Positions 32,936 to 45,702 of a stretch of 64,000 bases of DNA are shown here, piece after piece (within the stretch, counting starts at the first letter, position 1; every line of letters begins with the position of its first letter). The stretch comes from Liolophura sinensis (Eukaryota; Mollusca; Polyplacophora; Chitonida; Chitonidae). Made by a program: the position numbers and the translations under genes. Where the stretch lies: the NCBI RefSeq assembly GCF_032854445.1, contig NC_088303.1, positions 4,039,501 to 4,103,500 on the forward strand, given 5' to 3'. Under the pieces are notes generated by a model, which was not told the DNA's origin, made no database searches, and was given only the letters and a program-made list of their open reading frames with translations.

Positions 32936-34871
32936 TAATAATAAAAAGTAATTTGTAGTTAAACAACACAAAGAGGAAAAGATGACTTTGCAGGTAATTA
33001 CATGTGTACATGTACACATGTTTTAGAAGAACTAACTTTCAGTGTTGGTCAACCAACTTTTAACAGATTTTACAGGGCTTTTGTCAGGGGTTTTTTTGTA
33101 ACTTTTTTTTATTTACCATGATTTTAACTTGGGTGCTGTAAGACTAGAAACAACTAGTTGTGTCTAGCTCACTTTAATGCATACATTTTACTGTTTTACT
33201 TGATAATTATGCAGCATGAGTTTAATTTTAAATGTTTGCAATTTCTGGCAGCTGTGGGCAAAACAAAAGGCATCTTGAAAAACATGTATGTTGCTTTTCC
33301 AGTAGCCTACTTAGCTCTGTATTCTTGATCAAATTTGTTTAATTTTATGTTCTAGTGAAACTCTGCATGTAGTACTTGCACATGTAGGACTGCTGAACTC
33401 TGATATGGCAAAGCCTTACGCGTGAAAATTTTGATGAAATGGTTTCAGAGTTTCTTTATCTACACCGGTAAACTAGTGCCCTGGCAGGTACATGCACATC
33501 TCTTGCTCACCTTCTTTGTAAAATTGTTACATTTGTACGAACATTCATGTTTATATATATGGCTGTTTAAATGAGCATACAGGTATATAGAGAAAGCATG
33601 TTTTATTTGAAAACTACAAATATGGTCACTTGGTTATTATGAACATGTACATGTATCACAGTGCAAATAAATGAGTCCATATGAAAAACTATTTTTATTT
33701 CCAGTTCATAGTTTTTACCTTTCCATCTTTTACAGTATCTGTAATGCACTACAGCTAGAGTAACAAACTCCATGGCTACATGTAGTGTTGTACACATAAT
33801 GTGTTACAAGTATTGTGTTACCAAATACTATGACTGAAAAACATATTTGCTGTGGCTTTTGATAACTGGGCATGAAAGGTTTTCATTTTAATATTTGTAA
33901 ATCTGTAACACTGTATAAACCGGTGACCTCTTTCTCAGCTTAAATTAAGTAGAACATTTAAGACTTTAGGTGAAGACATAGATGCTGGTTTTGTTAGTTT
34001 GTTTGATAGTTGTTTAACGCCATACTAATTTTTTTGTGGACAGCTAGCTTTTTGGGTGGGTGAAGCTGGAGAGCCAACCAGTAAATAGCCAGATACTGAC
34101 AAAGTTTCCCACATGTCATGTAAAGATATACACATCTTGTTGGTGGAAGACAAGTACATATAGTTGGTTAGCTGCGCAAACGACCATACACGCTTTAGTG
34201 ACTGCTTTCTGCCACAAAGCCCTACATTGTTTTGAGGGTGGATTAATCTGCAAATTTTCTGTCCAAAGGCCACGGCTACAAGTCAGCAGATTTGTCAAGT
34301 ACATGTAGCTGACAAATGGTAGTGTTTTCCAGTCAGCTATAGCTCTGGTTTTCTCCGCTATCATATAACTTGAAGTGCAGTATTATTATTAAACACAAGT
34401 GGAATAACTGTAATCGGCCAGTAGTTCAAATCCTTACTCTCTGTGAATTTTCTGTAGTTGTCCTCACGCAGAAAATGTAAAGGGACAGATATTTTTGCTG
34501 TCATTCCGTAAATTTTGCATAATTCCATCATGCCGTCATGCAAAGGATGTCTGGACAGTCATTTCAGAATAATGTGACTGATTGCCTTCATACCTCGTAC
34601 TTGGGCAATGGTATGACATCAGTGAGAGGATGGCTGGGAGTGGTTTCAGTAACGTGAATAAAACGGTATGACCGCTGTGACCATCTTTGTTTTCCAGTTG
34701 GTTGACTTTGGCCAGACAATAACTCAAGACAACTGAGACTTCAAATATGGACAATGGTTTCGTATTTGTGTGACATCAAGTAGAGGATAGATGGTTAATA
34801 TTGGTTTTCAGCATGTGTATAAACAGTACAACTGCTATGATAACTGGGAGTTGAATTTGTGCATGTATTTG
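32936..34871. other. Intergenic, no recognisable gene
   Basis: AT-rich. Short frames of 60-82 codons overlap on both strands near 34025-34364 without similarity to anything I know. A tgtttaacgccatactaa word near 34011 may be a SINE-end relic. Confidence 0.5.
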
Positions 34872-34906
34872 TGGTGCGGGGAGGGGGGGGAGGGGGTGGA
34901 GTTGGG
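34872..34906 (+). other. G-run tract, possible G-quadruplex
   Basis: Four or more runs of three to nine G within 35 bases on the plus strand, directly before the LINE fragment. Confidence 0.4.
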
Positions 34907-34910
34907 ATGA

Positions 34911-35640
34911 TTGTTAATCAAGATAATAACTGCAACCCAGATTGACAAGGTGGCATTGACCCAAATTTATTACATTTTGGCCAGGCGTGTTGAGCCAATA
35001 CTGATATCCAGCCTAATTCGAATTACACAACAAACTAAGACCTTAACTGACCACATATATTCAACAGAGCCACAAAACATCAACTTTCACAACAGGCTAC
35101 ACCTTAATTCAAGTGACCATCTTGCCATATTTATGGCAAGTAAATGTAACTTCAAACATAAATTAAATTCTCACAAAACCATCACATACAGAGCAACAAA
35201 AAACTTTGATCCAAACTCATTCTGTAGTCAGCTCCTTGCAGATGACTGGTCATTCACTGACACCTGCACAGACCCCAATTCTACCAGTAGTCAATGGAGT
35301 CAGTCATTCATAAATGTCATCAATAACCACGCCCTAATTATGACTAAACGAATAAAAGGAGAGAAGCAACCTGAGTGGTTAAATGAAGAAGTACTTAATG
35401 CAATAAATGTGAAAAAATCTACAACACGAAACCTTGATCCATCAGAATCGAAACGGCTAAGAAACACTGTTAACAGTTTAACTCACAAAGCAAAGCACGA
35501 TTTTGGTTCTGCAGCAATACATAATGACAAGCAAAGAAACCACTGGAAAATCATTAAAAAGCTCTTCCCAGTTCAAATCCATCTGTCTCCATTCACTTAC
35601 AGTCTGATGTCAAAAGTAATAAACCTCAGGATCCTGAAGC
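34911..35640 (+). mobile_element. LINE fragment: end of endonuclease and linker, 5' and 3' truncated
   Basis: An open frame of 252 codons contains TLTDHIYS and NSSDHLAIF, the C-terminal motifs of the LINE AP-endonuclease (SDH). A basic linker with KRIKGEKQPEWLNEEV and NHWKIIKKLF follows, as in Jockey/CR1-type elements just before reverse transcriptase. Near 35570 the better continuation (SSNPSVS...LQSDVKS) is in another frame, so a frameshift is present. No reverse transcriptase follows; a 69-bp array begins at once. Confidence 0.75.
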
Positions 35641-36425
35641 CATGCCATATAATCGTGGAAGGCAAGTGATGAACAAACTACACCTGTATCATCCAAGGTG
35701 AAAGTGTACTGTGCCATATAATCGTGGAAGGCAAGTGATGAACAAACTTCACCTGTGTAGTCCAAGGTGAAAGTGTACTATGCCATATAATTGTGGAAGG
35801 CAAGTGATGGAAGAACTTCATCTGTGTATCCAATGTCAGAGTGTACTATGCCATATAATTGTGGAAGGCAAGTGATGGAAGGCAAGTGATGAACAGAGTT
35901 CACCTATATCATCCAAGGTCAAAGTGTACTATGCCATATAATCGTGGAAGGCAAGTGATGAACAGAGTTCACCTGTGTAGTCCAAGGTCAAAGTGTACTA
36001 TGCCATATAATTGTGGAAGGCAAGTGATGGAAGGCAAGTGATGGACAAACTTCATCTTTGTAGTCCAAGGTCAAAGTGTACTATGCGATATAATTGTGGA
36101 AGGCAAGTGATGGAAGAACTTCATCTGTGTATCCACGGTCAGAGTGTACTATGCCATATAATTGTGGAAGGCAAGTGATGGAAGGCAAGTGATGAACAGA
36201 CTTCACCTGTATCATCCAAGGTCAAAGTGTTCTATGACATATAATCGACAAAGGCAAGTGATGAACAAACTTCACCTTTATAATCCAAGGTGAAAGTGTA
36301 CTGTGCCATATAATCGTGGAAGGCAAGTGATGGAAGGCAAGTGATGAACAAATTTCACCGGTGTATTCCAAGGTGAAAGGGTACTATGCCATATAATTAA
36401 GGAAGGCAAGTGATGAACAAACTTC
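35641..36425. repeat. 69-bp tandem array, about 11 units, with nested duplication
   Basis: Units run from gccatataatcgtggaaggc through aagtgatgaacaaacttcac and tccaaggtgaaagtgtacta. Early copies start at 35644, 35713, 35782 and 35850. Several later units carry an extra ggaaggcaagtgat, a 14-15 bp internal duplication. The array starts where the LINE fragment ends. Confidence 0.9.
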
Positions 36426-36821
36426 ATGTATGACAACCTAAATGTTCTGAACGAGTGTTACCAATTCTTTGTGGAAGAATGCATGATGATGGCCCAGGAA
36501 GGTGTAGTACCACATTTTGGTTGAGGGCGACTGAAGTGGGCAGCTTGGCGTACTAGATAGCAAACAACCGCCACATGATGTGCATGGGCTACAACAAAAG
36601 ATAAACATGATTAATAGGACTGAACTGCATATAATTGTCAACATGTTCACAAGGTCGAATTGCCAATCAACAAACCCCAATTTGTAAATACTGGTAAATG
36701 CAGATAGAAAAAGGTGATGATGATGTGGAATCATAGATTCCTTTCTGTGGTTATATGGTCCTACTCTAACTCACACCTAGTATAAATGTGGTTTTGTGTG
36801 GTGTAAATATCAAAATAAGAA

Positions 36822-36905
36822 GACCACCATAATACTGTAAGCCATCATATAATTGAAATCTTGAGTACGCTGTAAAACACCATGCTATCAAGTAAATAAA
36901 TAAAA
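36822..36905 (+). mobile_element. SINE 3' end, decayed, plus strand
   Basis: Contains accaccataatactg, gaaatcttgagtacgctg, aaaacacc and an AAATA tail in the order of the local SINE end. Confidence 0.55.
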
Positions 36906-37060
36906 TTTAGTAAGTAAATAAAGAAAACTCTGCCAACATAAGCTAATGCCCCTAATGAAAATTTTTCGTACAAGAAATAAGAGTATCACTGTCAAAGGTA
37001 TGGGAGCAGAAAGGAGGCAAAATTCTGTACATGTATTTTTATTGTTAAACTGTGTAATAT

Positions 37061-37154
37061 TATGAAAAAGGAACGTGTTATCGTTATGAAAGAGGAACAT
37101 GTTATTGTTATGAAAGAGAAACATGTTATCGTTATGAAAGAGGAACGTGTTATC
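37061..37154. repeat. 24-bp tandem repeat, 4 copies
   Basis: Unit gaaagaggaacatgttatcg plus ttat. Confidence 0.9.
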
Positions 37155-40100
37155 AATGTAGGGCAGACAGTGACACGCCTCTCCTACATGTAGCCAATGT
37201 TGCATTCATTTTAATTTAGCATGACATCAGACAGATTGTCAGTATTAAAGTTTATTAAAGAAATTATGCATCTTGGGATCTGAGGTTCTCTCCACAGTAT
37301 TTCTGCCATATTGCTGAAGTTGTGCTAACTACATGTGTATAAGCCATAATCATTCGTTCATTTCAAATTACGATTACAGGGTGCACTGATGGCAGTTCTG
37401 TGAGCTGGTGAATTCCTTTGGCTTTGATGCATGTACAATGAACATGTCTAGGTTAACCTAATCTCCAGATTTGGTGACCTGTAGTAACACTCCAATATTG
37501 TTAATGGAATCTGTGCATGAAAAATTTAGGCTGTATTTGAGGTGTTTGGAGTTGATTTTTTGTCATTCTTTTTGGAATGGCTCAAAGCTATAGCTCTCAG
37601 GAGATGGACTGAAGTAGAATCACTGACAGCAGTGCCTGATGGGAAATTCGTTAAGCTGAAGTTAAGTGGATTATTTTTTCTGTGACCCAGATTCGATTTT
37701 GTTGTCTGCAGTTCTGAGACTTTTTCACCCCTCTGGTACACAACTGGCAATGGTGGATAAAAAATTGTTAGAGCAAATGGATGACACTTGGCTTTGTTCA
37801 CAAAAATCATAGCGTACAAACGGGTATATAAAAGGTCATTTGGAAACCTCAGTGGAAAATGCAAAGGCCTGCCCTGTTGGTTCAAGCTTGAGGCTCCGTC
37901 ACACCCCAGAACCGTTAATGACAGGTCAGATTCATACATGTGGTTACAATTAATCCCAGCAGCTGTGATTCTGAGCTTGAAGAGGAGACCTGTATGGATC
38001 CAGTATCAGACAGGCCAGGCTATTGTTATCTTGAAGAGGAGCTACCCTATTCCGTGTCATCTTTTGCCGTCTGCTATCTGTTCACAATCTATAAAGTCTC
38101 AACCTGCCGATGTGTTTGGCTGAGAGACTGTTTGAGCAAAGAAAAATCTGTCTTCCCCTGTCGTTGTCGCCGTCGTCGATCCAAAGTGTCTGGGCCTTGG
38201 CTGTAGATTCTTTCAGGGATTGGTCTATTAGGCAGGAATAATGACAGTGTAAAATTGAGCCCAGTGGGAATTGGTAGGCTATTAGCCCAGCTATTGAGCT
38301 TGCCTAGGTTAGGATGATGATCTGTGGTTTAGGCCTTGTGGACCTAGCCCTGCCTCACCTCTGAATGGAAGACTGAGCTTTGTGACAGTCTACATGATCT
38401 GCTTTATCAGGGCAACTTGTCTGGCTTCTGCGCCTGTGTCGCCGATCAACCCCAATACCAGGAGAGGGATCAGGAGAAAAGATTCCAGCGAGTTGTAACC
38501 GATTCTGACCTCTGGTGTGGAACAGAGTAGCAGAGCGGAAGTATCAGCTTGGCTCCCACTTTTGGCCACAGAGGACAGATTCTGGTATTATCAGCGCAGT
38601 CCATCGCATGTGCAATCTCATTTTCAGGAGCACTGAGGCAGATGTGTTTGCGATGTTATTAGAAAGATGCTAGTCGTTGACCTGAAGGCACTTTAGATTT
38701 TAAGACAGATAATCTGATTCTTCTTTACAGAAATCACAGATCTGTTTTGAGGATTGTTGATCAGGAGGGAAATTTGTGAAGGATAATGGAATTATTGAAT
38801 GGATTGTACTATTTGGTGTGAAAGTAAACACGGATCAGTCCAGAACCCCTGATAATTAAAGGTAAAACATATACACTTTATATTCCTTAATTTGCATGTA
38901 AATTTGTTCTTAATTTAATTAGCACCAGTAAGAGTAAGATGTTAGAAGATGAGGAAATGAGTGAATGTTTGTAGAAAGCTATGTTGGAAAGGAATTTGTT
39001 TTCAAATGTTGGTATGATAGGTGTTGGAGAATTTATAAGAAACTTGCTTGGTTCCAACATTTTGATGATTTTGTCATGCAACTTTCAGTTTTACAGTGAA
39101 CATGTATGTAGATGTATAATGCAGTAATGTCTGGGTAAGTTATCCCATAAAGTGCTTAATTATGACTTTTCATGAACATTTTTACAGCCTGTCCTGATGT
39201 TATTTCCTGATTCAGTCATGTTTTCTCTTTCATTCCATGAACACTTGTAATAAGGAACAGCTTGTGTAGTGGTGAGCTTTCAGTATATGCCTACCTTTTG
39301 TAATATGGTCACTTTCTGATCTTGCATGCCCTTTTATGTTGTATTTGGAATTTTTTGAATGCTTATGACCTTTAATTTTTCCTGAACATCTAATTTCTCA
39401 TCTTTCCTGAACTTCTAATTTCTCATTGTAATTTCCTGCACAGAAGTCAAGGTGTACGTACATGTATCTGCTATTTATATCTGGGATATCTGTCCAAGTT
39501 GTCTTGAATTACGTACCTGTACTGCGTGATCGTCCATGCCGTGGTTAGACTTCAAGAGTTTCCATCGTACCAGTCTCATCTTGACCTAGGTACGGCTTTG
39601 AGGTCTTTTTTCATATGACGAACACGTCAGCGCATACAGTGACAACTGTATCAGCAGCATCTACATGTACTAGTAGATCTGTATGCTCTGTTTGACATAA
39701 TATTTCATCCATGGCTCAGGTAATCATTTTCACTGATTCTAAGAGTAAGTCTGTTAACTTTAAACCGTGTTTTGAGGTTTGTTTGGCAGGCAGGATGATA
39801 TTTCTCTGGCAACGTTTCAGCCCCAGAAGTAAGGTTTTAAAAACTCCATTTACCTCTAAACAAGCATTTTTAGTGCAAATTTGTGAAGTGTGATGAATGT
39901 GTGTAATTTATATTATCCATAAATGTCAGAATGTGAGATAAAGGGAGTGATATGAATGTTGTATATCTTCTTTAGTCAACAATGTTGAGAGCAACAGGAT
40001 TGGTTCACAGCAATTCATTGATAAAAATCAACTAATCAAAAGCTACACACATGCCAAACCTCTTTTTTTTACTGCATGACATTGTCGTCTGCAATGAGTG

Positions 40101-40754
40101 CAAACCGATGAAGATACCTTTATTGTATATAGCCATAGATACTTTGATAGACGCACGTTGACGTGCATGCTATACTGATTTTCCCCATGGCTTCTCTAGT
40201 CCTTTGCCTGACAGACATATTCATAAACTGTTTTGAAACAGTTATCTGCTACTCAGTTTTAATCATACAGATGATAACTCCAGCCAGATTTTTCAGTGAA
40301 GGCAGTTCTGTTGTTGAAGGCAGCGTATATTTTATCTTCTGTATAAACGGTGCACTTTGGTCTGAGGACGAATTACTGAAGTCACAGCCTTAAATTTCAG
40401 TCTTACACACTTGTGTAGACCGAGAAACACAAGGCTATAATCTTGCTAATTTGAGGCATAATTTTGCACTTACTTGGACTTTCTATTTATGGGGTAAACA
40501 GAATCTCTAGAACCAACTAATTACCTTAGTGGTGTTAGAAATCTTGGTTTTAAATCTGGTTTAATAAATTTGAAAATGCAGGGTTACTCATTGGAGATTG
40601 TCCATCATAATCCACGTTGCCCCAATCCATGAAACAAAGCCACCTTCAGGATCTTACATGAATAGCTATAGACCTATAATGTACTGTTAGGTGATGGTAA
40701 GCCAGCTGTAAGTTAATTGTGCGAGCATGAGCTTCTGATGGATATGTCTGGCAT
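37155..40754. other. Intergenic; includes a GC-balanced stretch at about 37780-38650
   Basis: No gene is recognised. Between about 37780 and 38650 GC rises and overlapping frames open on both strands (37526-37939 minus, 37788-38123 and 37940-38206 plus) without similarity. This could be a non-coding exon or a regulatory element, but nothing identifies it. Confidence 0.4.
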
Positions 40755-40800
40755 GGGCAGGTGGGAAGGAGGGGGTGGGGAAGGAAGGGGGGGGCGGGCG
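40755..40800 (+). other. G-run tract, possible G-quadruplex
   Basis: Repeated runs of three to eight G within 46 bases on the plus strand (gtgggaaggagggggtgggg and onward). Confidence 0.4.
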
Positions 40801-42039
40801 CAGATTAGGCCGTCTGTCTGCACCTGGGTCAGTGTGGGGACAGCCGAGTAGTAAACCTTGAATCTTTACTCAATCTTATGGGAATTTTGGGTTTAAGAAG
40901 AACAGTTAAATCTGCCTGCAGATTTTACTTGTACAGGTCAAACATTTGACAGAATTGTGTACATCCATATCTGCAACACGACATATTTTGCACAGAACTA
41001 GAAATGTGTGTTTTGTATGTTAGGCCACACCCATTTTAATGTGTGTTTTACGAGAGCTGGAGCATAAACAAAAATAAATTCAATATGATATATAAATAAA
41101 ATAGAAAATACACTTTTGCAATTTGCCTGAGCTTAATGTTTGATGTGATTTTTCACTTGTGCAAGGTTTTCCAATCATTTAAACATATCTTTAACAGGCA
41201 CAAGTGCTGGGACAGTCTAAGCTTCCAACAGCTTAGCTGATTTTTCAGCTTTATTTTGAAAAAAAAAAAATCATTCGACCCAGAAAACAGAAATTTAATT
41301 TATGTGGCTTTTAACATTTCATAATTTTCTCATATTTAGAAAACAAATGACTCAAACCATGAAACTTACATGTTTACATTGACTATGTGAAAGGCTTAAT
41401 TCTGATCTTTAAATACCCTACATGATGGGTATACAAGTGAATGTCACATCTGGGGAAGTTTGTCGGTGACTTAATTACCAAAGGTTGGTGGTTCGCCTCT
41501 GGCACTCTTGGCTTGTTTTCTCCACCCATAAAACTGACCATCAGATACTCTGCTAGAGTTATGAGGTACATGTGTAGATGTGTTTATATTTACATTCAGT
41601 CTTCTGCACATTTGTGCAGGTAGAATGGTAAGATGATGGCTCAGGAGAACCTACTGTCTAGTTGTGAGCTAGAAATCCCAGAGAAACCAGTATATTATAC
41701 GCTAATTATGTCATTGTGTGTAGACTTGTACATGTAAGATCATGATCTTCAAAGTTCATTGCTGAAGCTTTGTGAATAAAGTGCAGCTACGTGTACATGT
41801 AAAAATAGCTCACGTCAGTGGCTTAATCTCTTAAATACCTGAGTCATAATGTCACAGCTGGGACTGACAAAACAGTTGTGTGAAGTTAGTCCCAGCTATT
41901 GACATATTATGTGTTCACGGTATTAAACTATTTGCTTTTTTTTTTGTATTTTGTTCTTGTTTTTTACTCTCACCGGATCAAGATTTCTGTGGGTGAAATC
42001 CATTAGTATTGTGTGCTTCCCTTTTATTTTTCATGTTTG

Positions 42040-42600
42040 TATCTCACTTTAACAATTAGTCCTGCAGCTTAGGAAATCCACCAGGCTAAGACCGCAAATT
42101 GAGGGCAAAACAACTCTGCACTCACCCTTGATGAAGGTACTGGCCAATCCATGTGATGGTAATCGCAATAACAAGTGCTGACCTTTTCAGTGGACTATGG
42201 TTTTTATGACAGATCAACAGAAATCGCCTCCAACCATTCTCCAAAGTGGCAGACCACTTTCATTTGCTTTTATTTCATGGGATGTTTGTGCTCAAAAAAG
42301 TGCAGCAGGTTCTTGCCTGTTGGCACATACAAAGGAACAGTGCTGGCAAATATATTGGACATATGATGGGATTCCCAAAGTCTTTTGCCTTTTGTACTTC
42401 CTGTTTTGTGGGCACTGGGTTGATGCCAGCAGAAATCAATCTGGCTGTCAAATCTCGCCTGATTTCCATCAAATTGTTGCCCACAGCAGATTAAGTTCAA
42501 CCCACTTGTCCAAATGAGCATATGATGATGGGCTGTCACAGTGGTCAGTGGAGTGAATTCCTGGGGCTGATCTGCAATGAGGCTAATTGCATATAGGCAG
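42040..42600. promoter_or_regulatory. Stop-poor intergenic stretch; candidate conserved non-coding element
   Basis: Five of six frames are open for 60-100 codons between about 42175 and 42540, yet none resembles a protein. It holds an ACAAAGGAACAG SOX-like word, a TGACAGATC MEIS-like word and CTAATTGCATAT, a homeodomain/POU-like cluster. Enhancer function is inferred and needs a cross-species alignment. Confidence 0.3.
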
Positions 42601-42794
42601 TACTCGGGGCATATCCTTCACTTATTACATCCATCATTGTACATACACAAATTTGGTAGGGGTTCAAATCCAGTGAGAGCTATCATTGCCTATACAAGTT
42701 CACGGCTGTCTAAGGACAGCTAACACGCATGGATTTTGGTGGATAAATTAAAAATGGTTACCAGTATTTGGGGTTAGATTTTTAAATATTAAAA

Positions 42795-42980
42795 TGAACA
42801 ATGGGGTGATTAAACAATGGGGTGATTAAACAATGGGTGAAAATCGATCTTCCTATTTGTACAATCACATCTGATGTCGGGGTGTGTTGATATTGAACAC
42901 GTAATCTGCACAGATCTTCCTATTTGTACAATCACATCTGCAGTCGGGGTGTGTTGATATTGAACACGTAATCTGCACAG
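42795..42980. repeat. Short tandem duplications (16 bp x3, 67 bp x2)
   Basis: aacaatggggtgatta occurs twice and, slightly shortened, a third time at 42795-42838. Then a 67-bp block starting gatcttcctatttgtacaat at 42846 is repeated from 42913 with a small difference (ctgatgtc/ctgcagtc). Confidence 0.9.
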
Positions 42981-43869
42981 GTATGGCTGGTAGTCAACAG
43001 TGTTGTTTAAATACGGCCCAATCTGTTATGGCAGAAAATGGTGACATTGCACATGCTTTTAGTGTGCTTAATACTACTGGTACCTAATGAGTGTTGATTT
43101 TAACTTTGGTTAAGGGTGGCAGCGACTCATGGATAATCATGGAGGCCACTTTTAGTCTTCAAGGTTTTTGGTACGGTACATGTACTTTTTTAGATTAAAT
43201 TGGTGCTCATAATTCGTTTCATGGGGAAAAGAAAACTGAATTGTCATTTGTAGAAGGAGAAAACAGAACATGAACATAGACTCTCAGGAAGGACGAAGGA
43301 AAACTGTATCTAAAAATACACCTGCCAATTTAAACTTTCAAATTATGCTAAGGTGGGCTAGTTTATGACAAGGCATTATCAGTTACTATTTTTGTGGAAT
43401 CTGTCCTTGAATGATTATGCTATCATGTGTAACTAAACTTATAAAACTCACCATCTGATATTATACACAGATTACAAAAATCCTGAAAACTCAAAAAATC
43501 CTCATCCAGCATCAGGACTCCATCTTACATGTCTTAGAATCCTAAGGTTTACATCCATGTAGTTAAATTAGAAAAATTAACATAATAGCTTTACAGGTAT
43601 AAATTTTTATCAGTATTTCTACTCATGCTTACTACTACATGTACTTTGTTTTCGCCATCTTAGACTAGCATGACTCACTTATACTGTAAGGATGAAATAG
43701 CACTCTGTTTAGTGTCAGTGACAGAATCTCTGTCTGGTAAAGCTATTTTGTGTGAAACACAAATGAGCTATGCAATTTGCAAGATTCTGTGAGCTCTATT
43801 GATGGTAAAAAGGTGTTTTTGGATTTGTTTGAAAGTGTAGATTTGATCAGCATGTATATATATTTATTT

Positions 43870-44008
43870 GAAAAAATAATAAAACGCCTTTTCAACTTTC
43901 TACATTCTGTCATATTCCAACTGCAATTTCAAACTTCATGTTTGTTTGAAACTACAGTTGGAATATATCAGAATGTAGAAAGTTGAGAAGACATTTCATT
44001 ATTTTTTT
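43870..44008. repeat. 139-bp foldback (near-perfect inverted repeat)
   Basis: Arms 43870-43934 and 43944-44008 are 65 bases each and match at about 56 of 65 positions, with a 9-base loop. The core caactttctacattctg pairs with cagaatgtagaaagttg without error. Nearly all differences are transitions. It may be a foldback/MITE-like element or an RNA hairpin. Confidence 0.85.
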
Positions 44009-44050
44009 CCTATGTAAATTTTTCTCACTGGAGGATCTTTCTCTATTTCT

Positions 44051-44072
44051 TTAAATATATATATATATATAG
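44051..44072. repeat. TA microsatellite
   Basis: Run of about nine TA units. Confidence 0.75.
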
Positions 44073-44710
44073 CCATTACCTAGAAGTATGCAACTTTCCT
44101 ATAGCAAGGCTCCATTGCACTTTACACTTTTCTTCCATTTCTAACACATTATGTGACGTCTCTGCGCAGCCATGCATTTTTTTTCTCTCTATTGTGTAGC
44201 AAACGTTTGAGAAGTGGCTGATGCATGGTGGGATCCAAACGTGGTTGTATTGAAATAGACTTACAATGTTACGTCAACCGAGGGTTTTGTGAAAGGATAA
44301 CAATGTCTTTAATAGTAATTGTTTTAGAGTTGCTTGAAAATATGTAAATGTGTTAAAAAATGTAGAGCAACAATGATTATCGAAGTTGTTTTTAAATACA
44401 GTTTCGGTTTCAAGGTGTGGCCAGGTCTTGTAACTGCTGTTTACATTTAGATTTTCCATGATTCATTTCACAATTTCCATCCAAGAGATTGGCATGTTTC
44501 TCCACCAGGTGGCACAAGCTTCTACCGATGACATAATGTGCACTGTGCCGTGGAGACTAGCTGTAGGGAAGTTGCATATGACATAATCCAGCTTTGTTAC
44601 ATATACACTAGCTTAATTATAACTTTTCTTCTCTGTCTAACCTTGTCATGAAAAGCTTGAGCATGGAAGTTTGTCTTCATTCTGAATGTGAGATGTTTGA
44701 CTTCATAAAC

Positions 44711-44879
44711 ATGGCCGGCCGTATGTCAAAGATCTGCCAGCAACCTGTGGATTGTCATGGGTTTCCCCCAGGCTGACTGGCTCTGCCCAGTTTTTTATCA
44801 CCATATCGCTGGCCACGGTCGTATAAGTAAAATAATGTTGAGTATAGAGTAAAACACCAATGAAATAAATAAATAAATG
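44711..44879 (+). mobile_element. SINE 3' half, plus strand
   Basis: Contains ggccggccgtatgtcaaag, tctgccagcaacctgtggat, gctggccacggtcgtataag, a diverged ttgagtatagag block and an (AAAT)n tail. The tRNA-like head is absent. Confidence 0.7.
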
Positions 44880-45702
44880 AACATGGCCTCAAGCTCATTG
44901 TTTTTATATTAGAGTCATATCATAATATTATACACATAATACCTATATTTAACTTGATATATATCTCATGCTCCTCACTCAGTGGATATCATATATAAAG
45001 AAAAAAATGTATACATAGGTGTGGAGTGGAATTTCGGCCCAAATCGGAATGCATGCACGTATGTTAAGGATGTGTTTAAACCTTGGATGTCTCCAGTAAC
45101 TCTCACTGGCTGTTTGTTTTCATTGTGTCTGTGGAATGGAGAAAGCTGTGTGAAGCGATTGATCTGTCAAGCGTATCAGACTGACAGATATCAGCGTGGT
45201 CCATAAAGGCTATCAGAGTGATACAGGTAATGCATCCTAAAGCCAAGGTTGTCTTGTGGCCAAGTTTCAAGGCACTGAAAAACAAGGCAACCTGTCTCCT
45301 AGCTTTATGAAGCCGTAATTTAACTCAGTAAGTCCTTAATGACGTCTCCATTGTTCAGGGACACTTCCCTAATGAACTTATTTGTCCTGTTGTTTGCTCT
45401 GAGCATGCTAAGTTTGGGGTTTCCTTCACCAATAGAGGAGTAACCTTACATCTACTCTCCTCTCACAGGTTCATCAACTGAGGGCGCATGGTCTTGAACT
45501 TGTGCACGATTAAATGCTGTAGCTAGACAAGTTTTGTACATTCACACTGATTCATACGCCCATCTGGGTGCCCTGTCAAATGAGGAGAGATGCTAACACA
45601 TCTGCCAAATGTGTTAAGACGTCGACTGCATATATCGAACCGTATCAATCTCATAGCTTATTTTCCTCAGTGAGATCAGAATGTGCATGTTTGGAAAATT
45701 TC

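Noticed and set aside
34911-35669. 252-codon frame as a host gene
   Set aside because: Its motifs (TLTDHIYS, SDHLAIF, basic linker) are those of a LINE endonuclease end, and it is truncated and frameshifted.
37526-38206. Frames of 137 codons (minus) and 111 and 88 codons (plus) as genes
   Set aside because: They overlap one another on opposite strands, lack splice context and resemble no known family.
41410-41600. Possible second SINE family (ccaaaggttggtggttcgcc, ctccacccataaaactgacc)
   Set aside because: It resembles parts of known SINE-like repeats from memory, but no complete element or second good copy here lets me set its ends.
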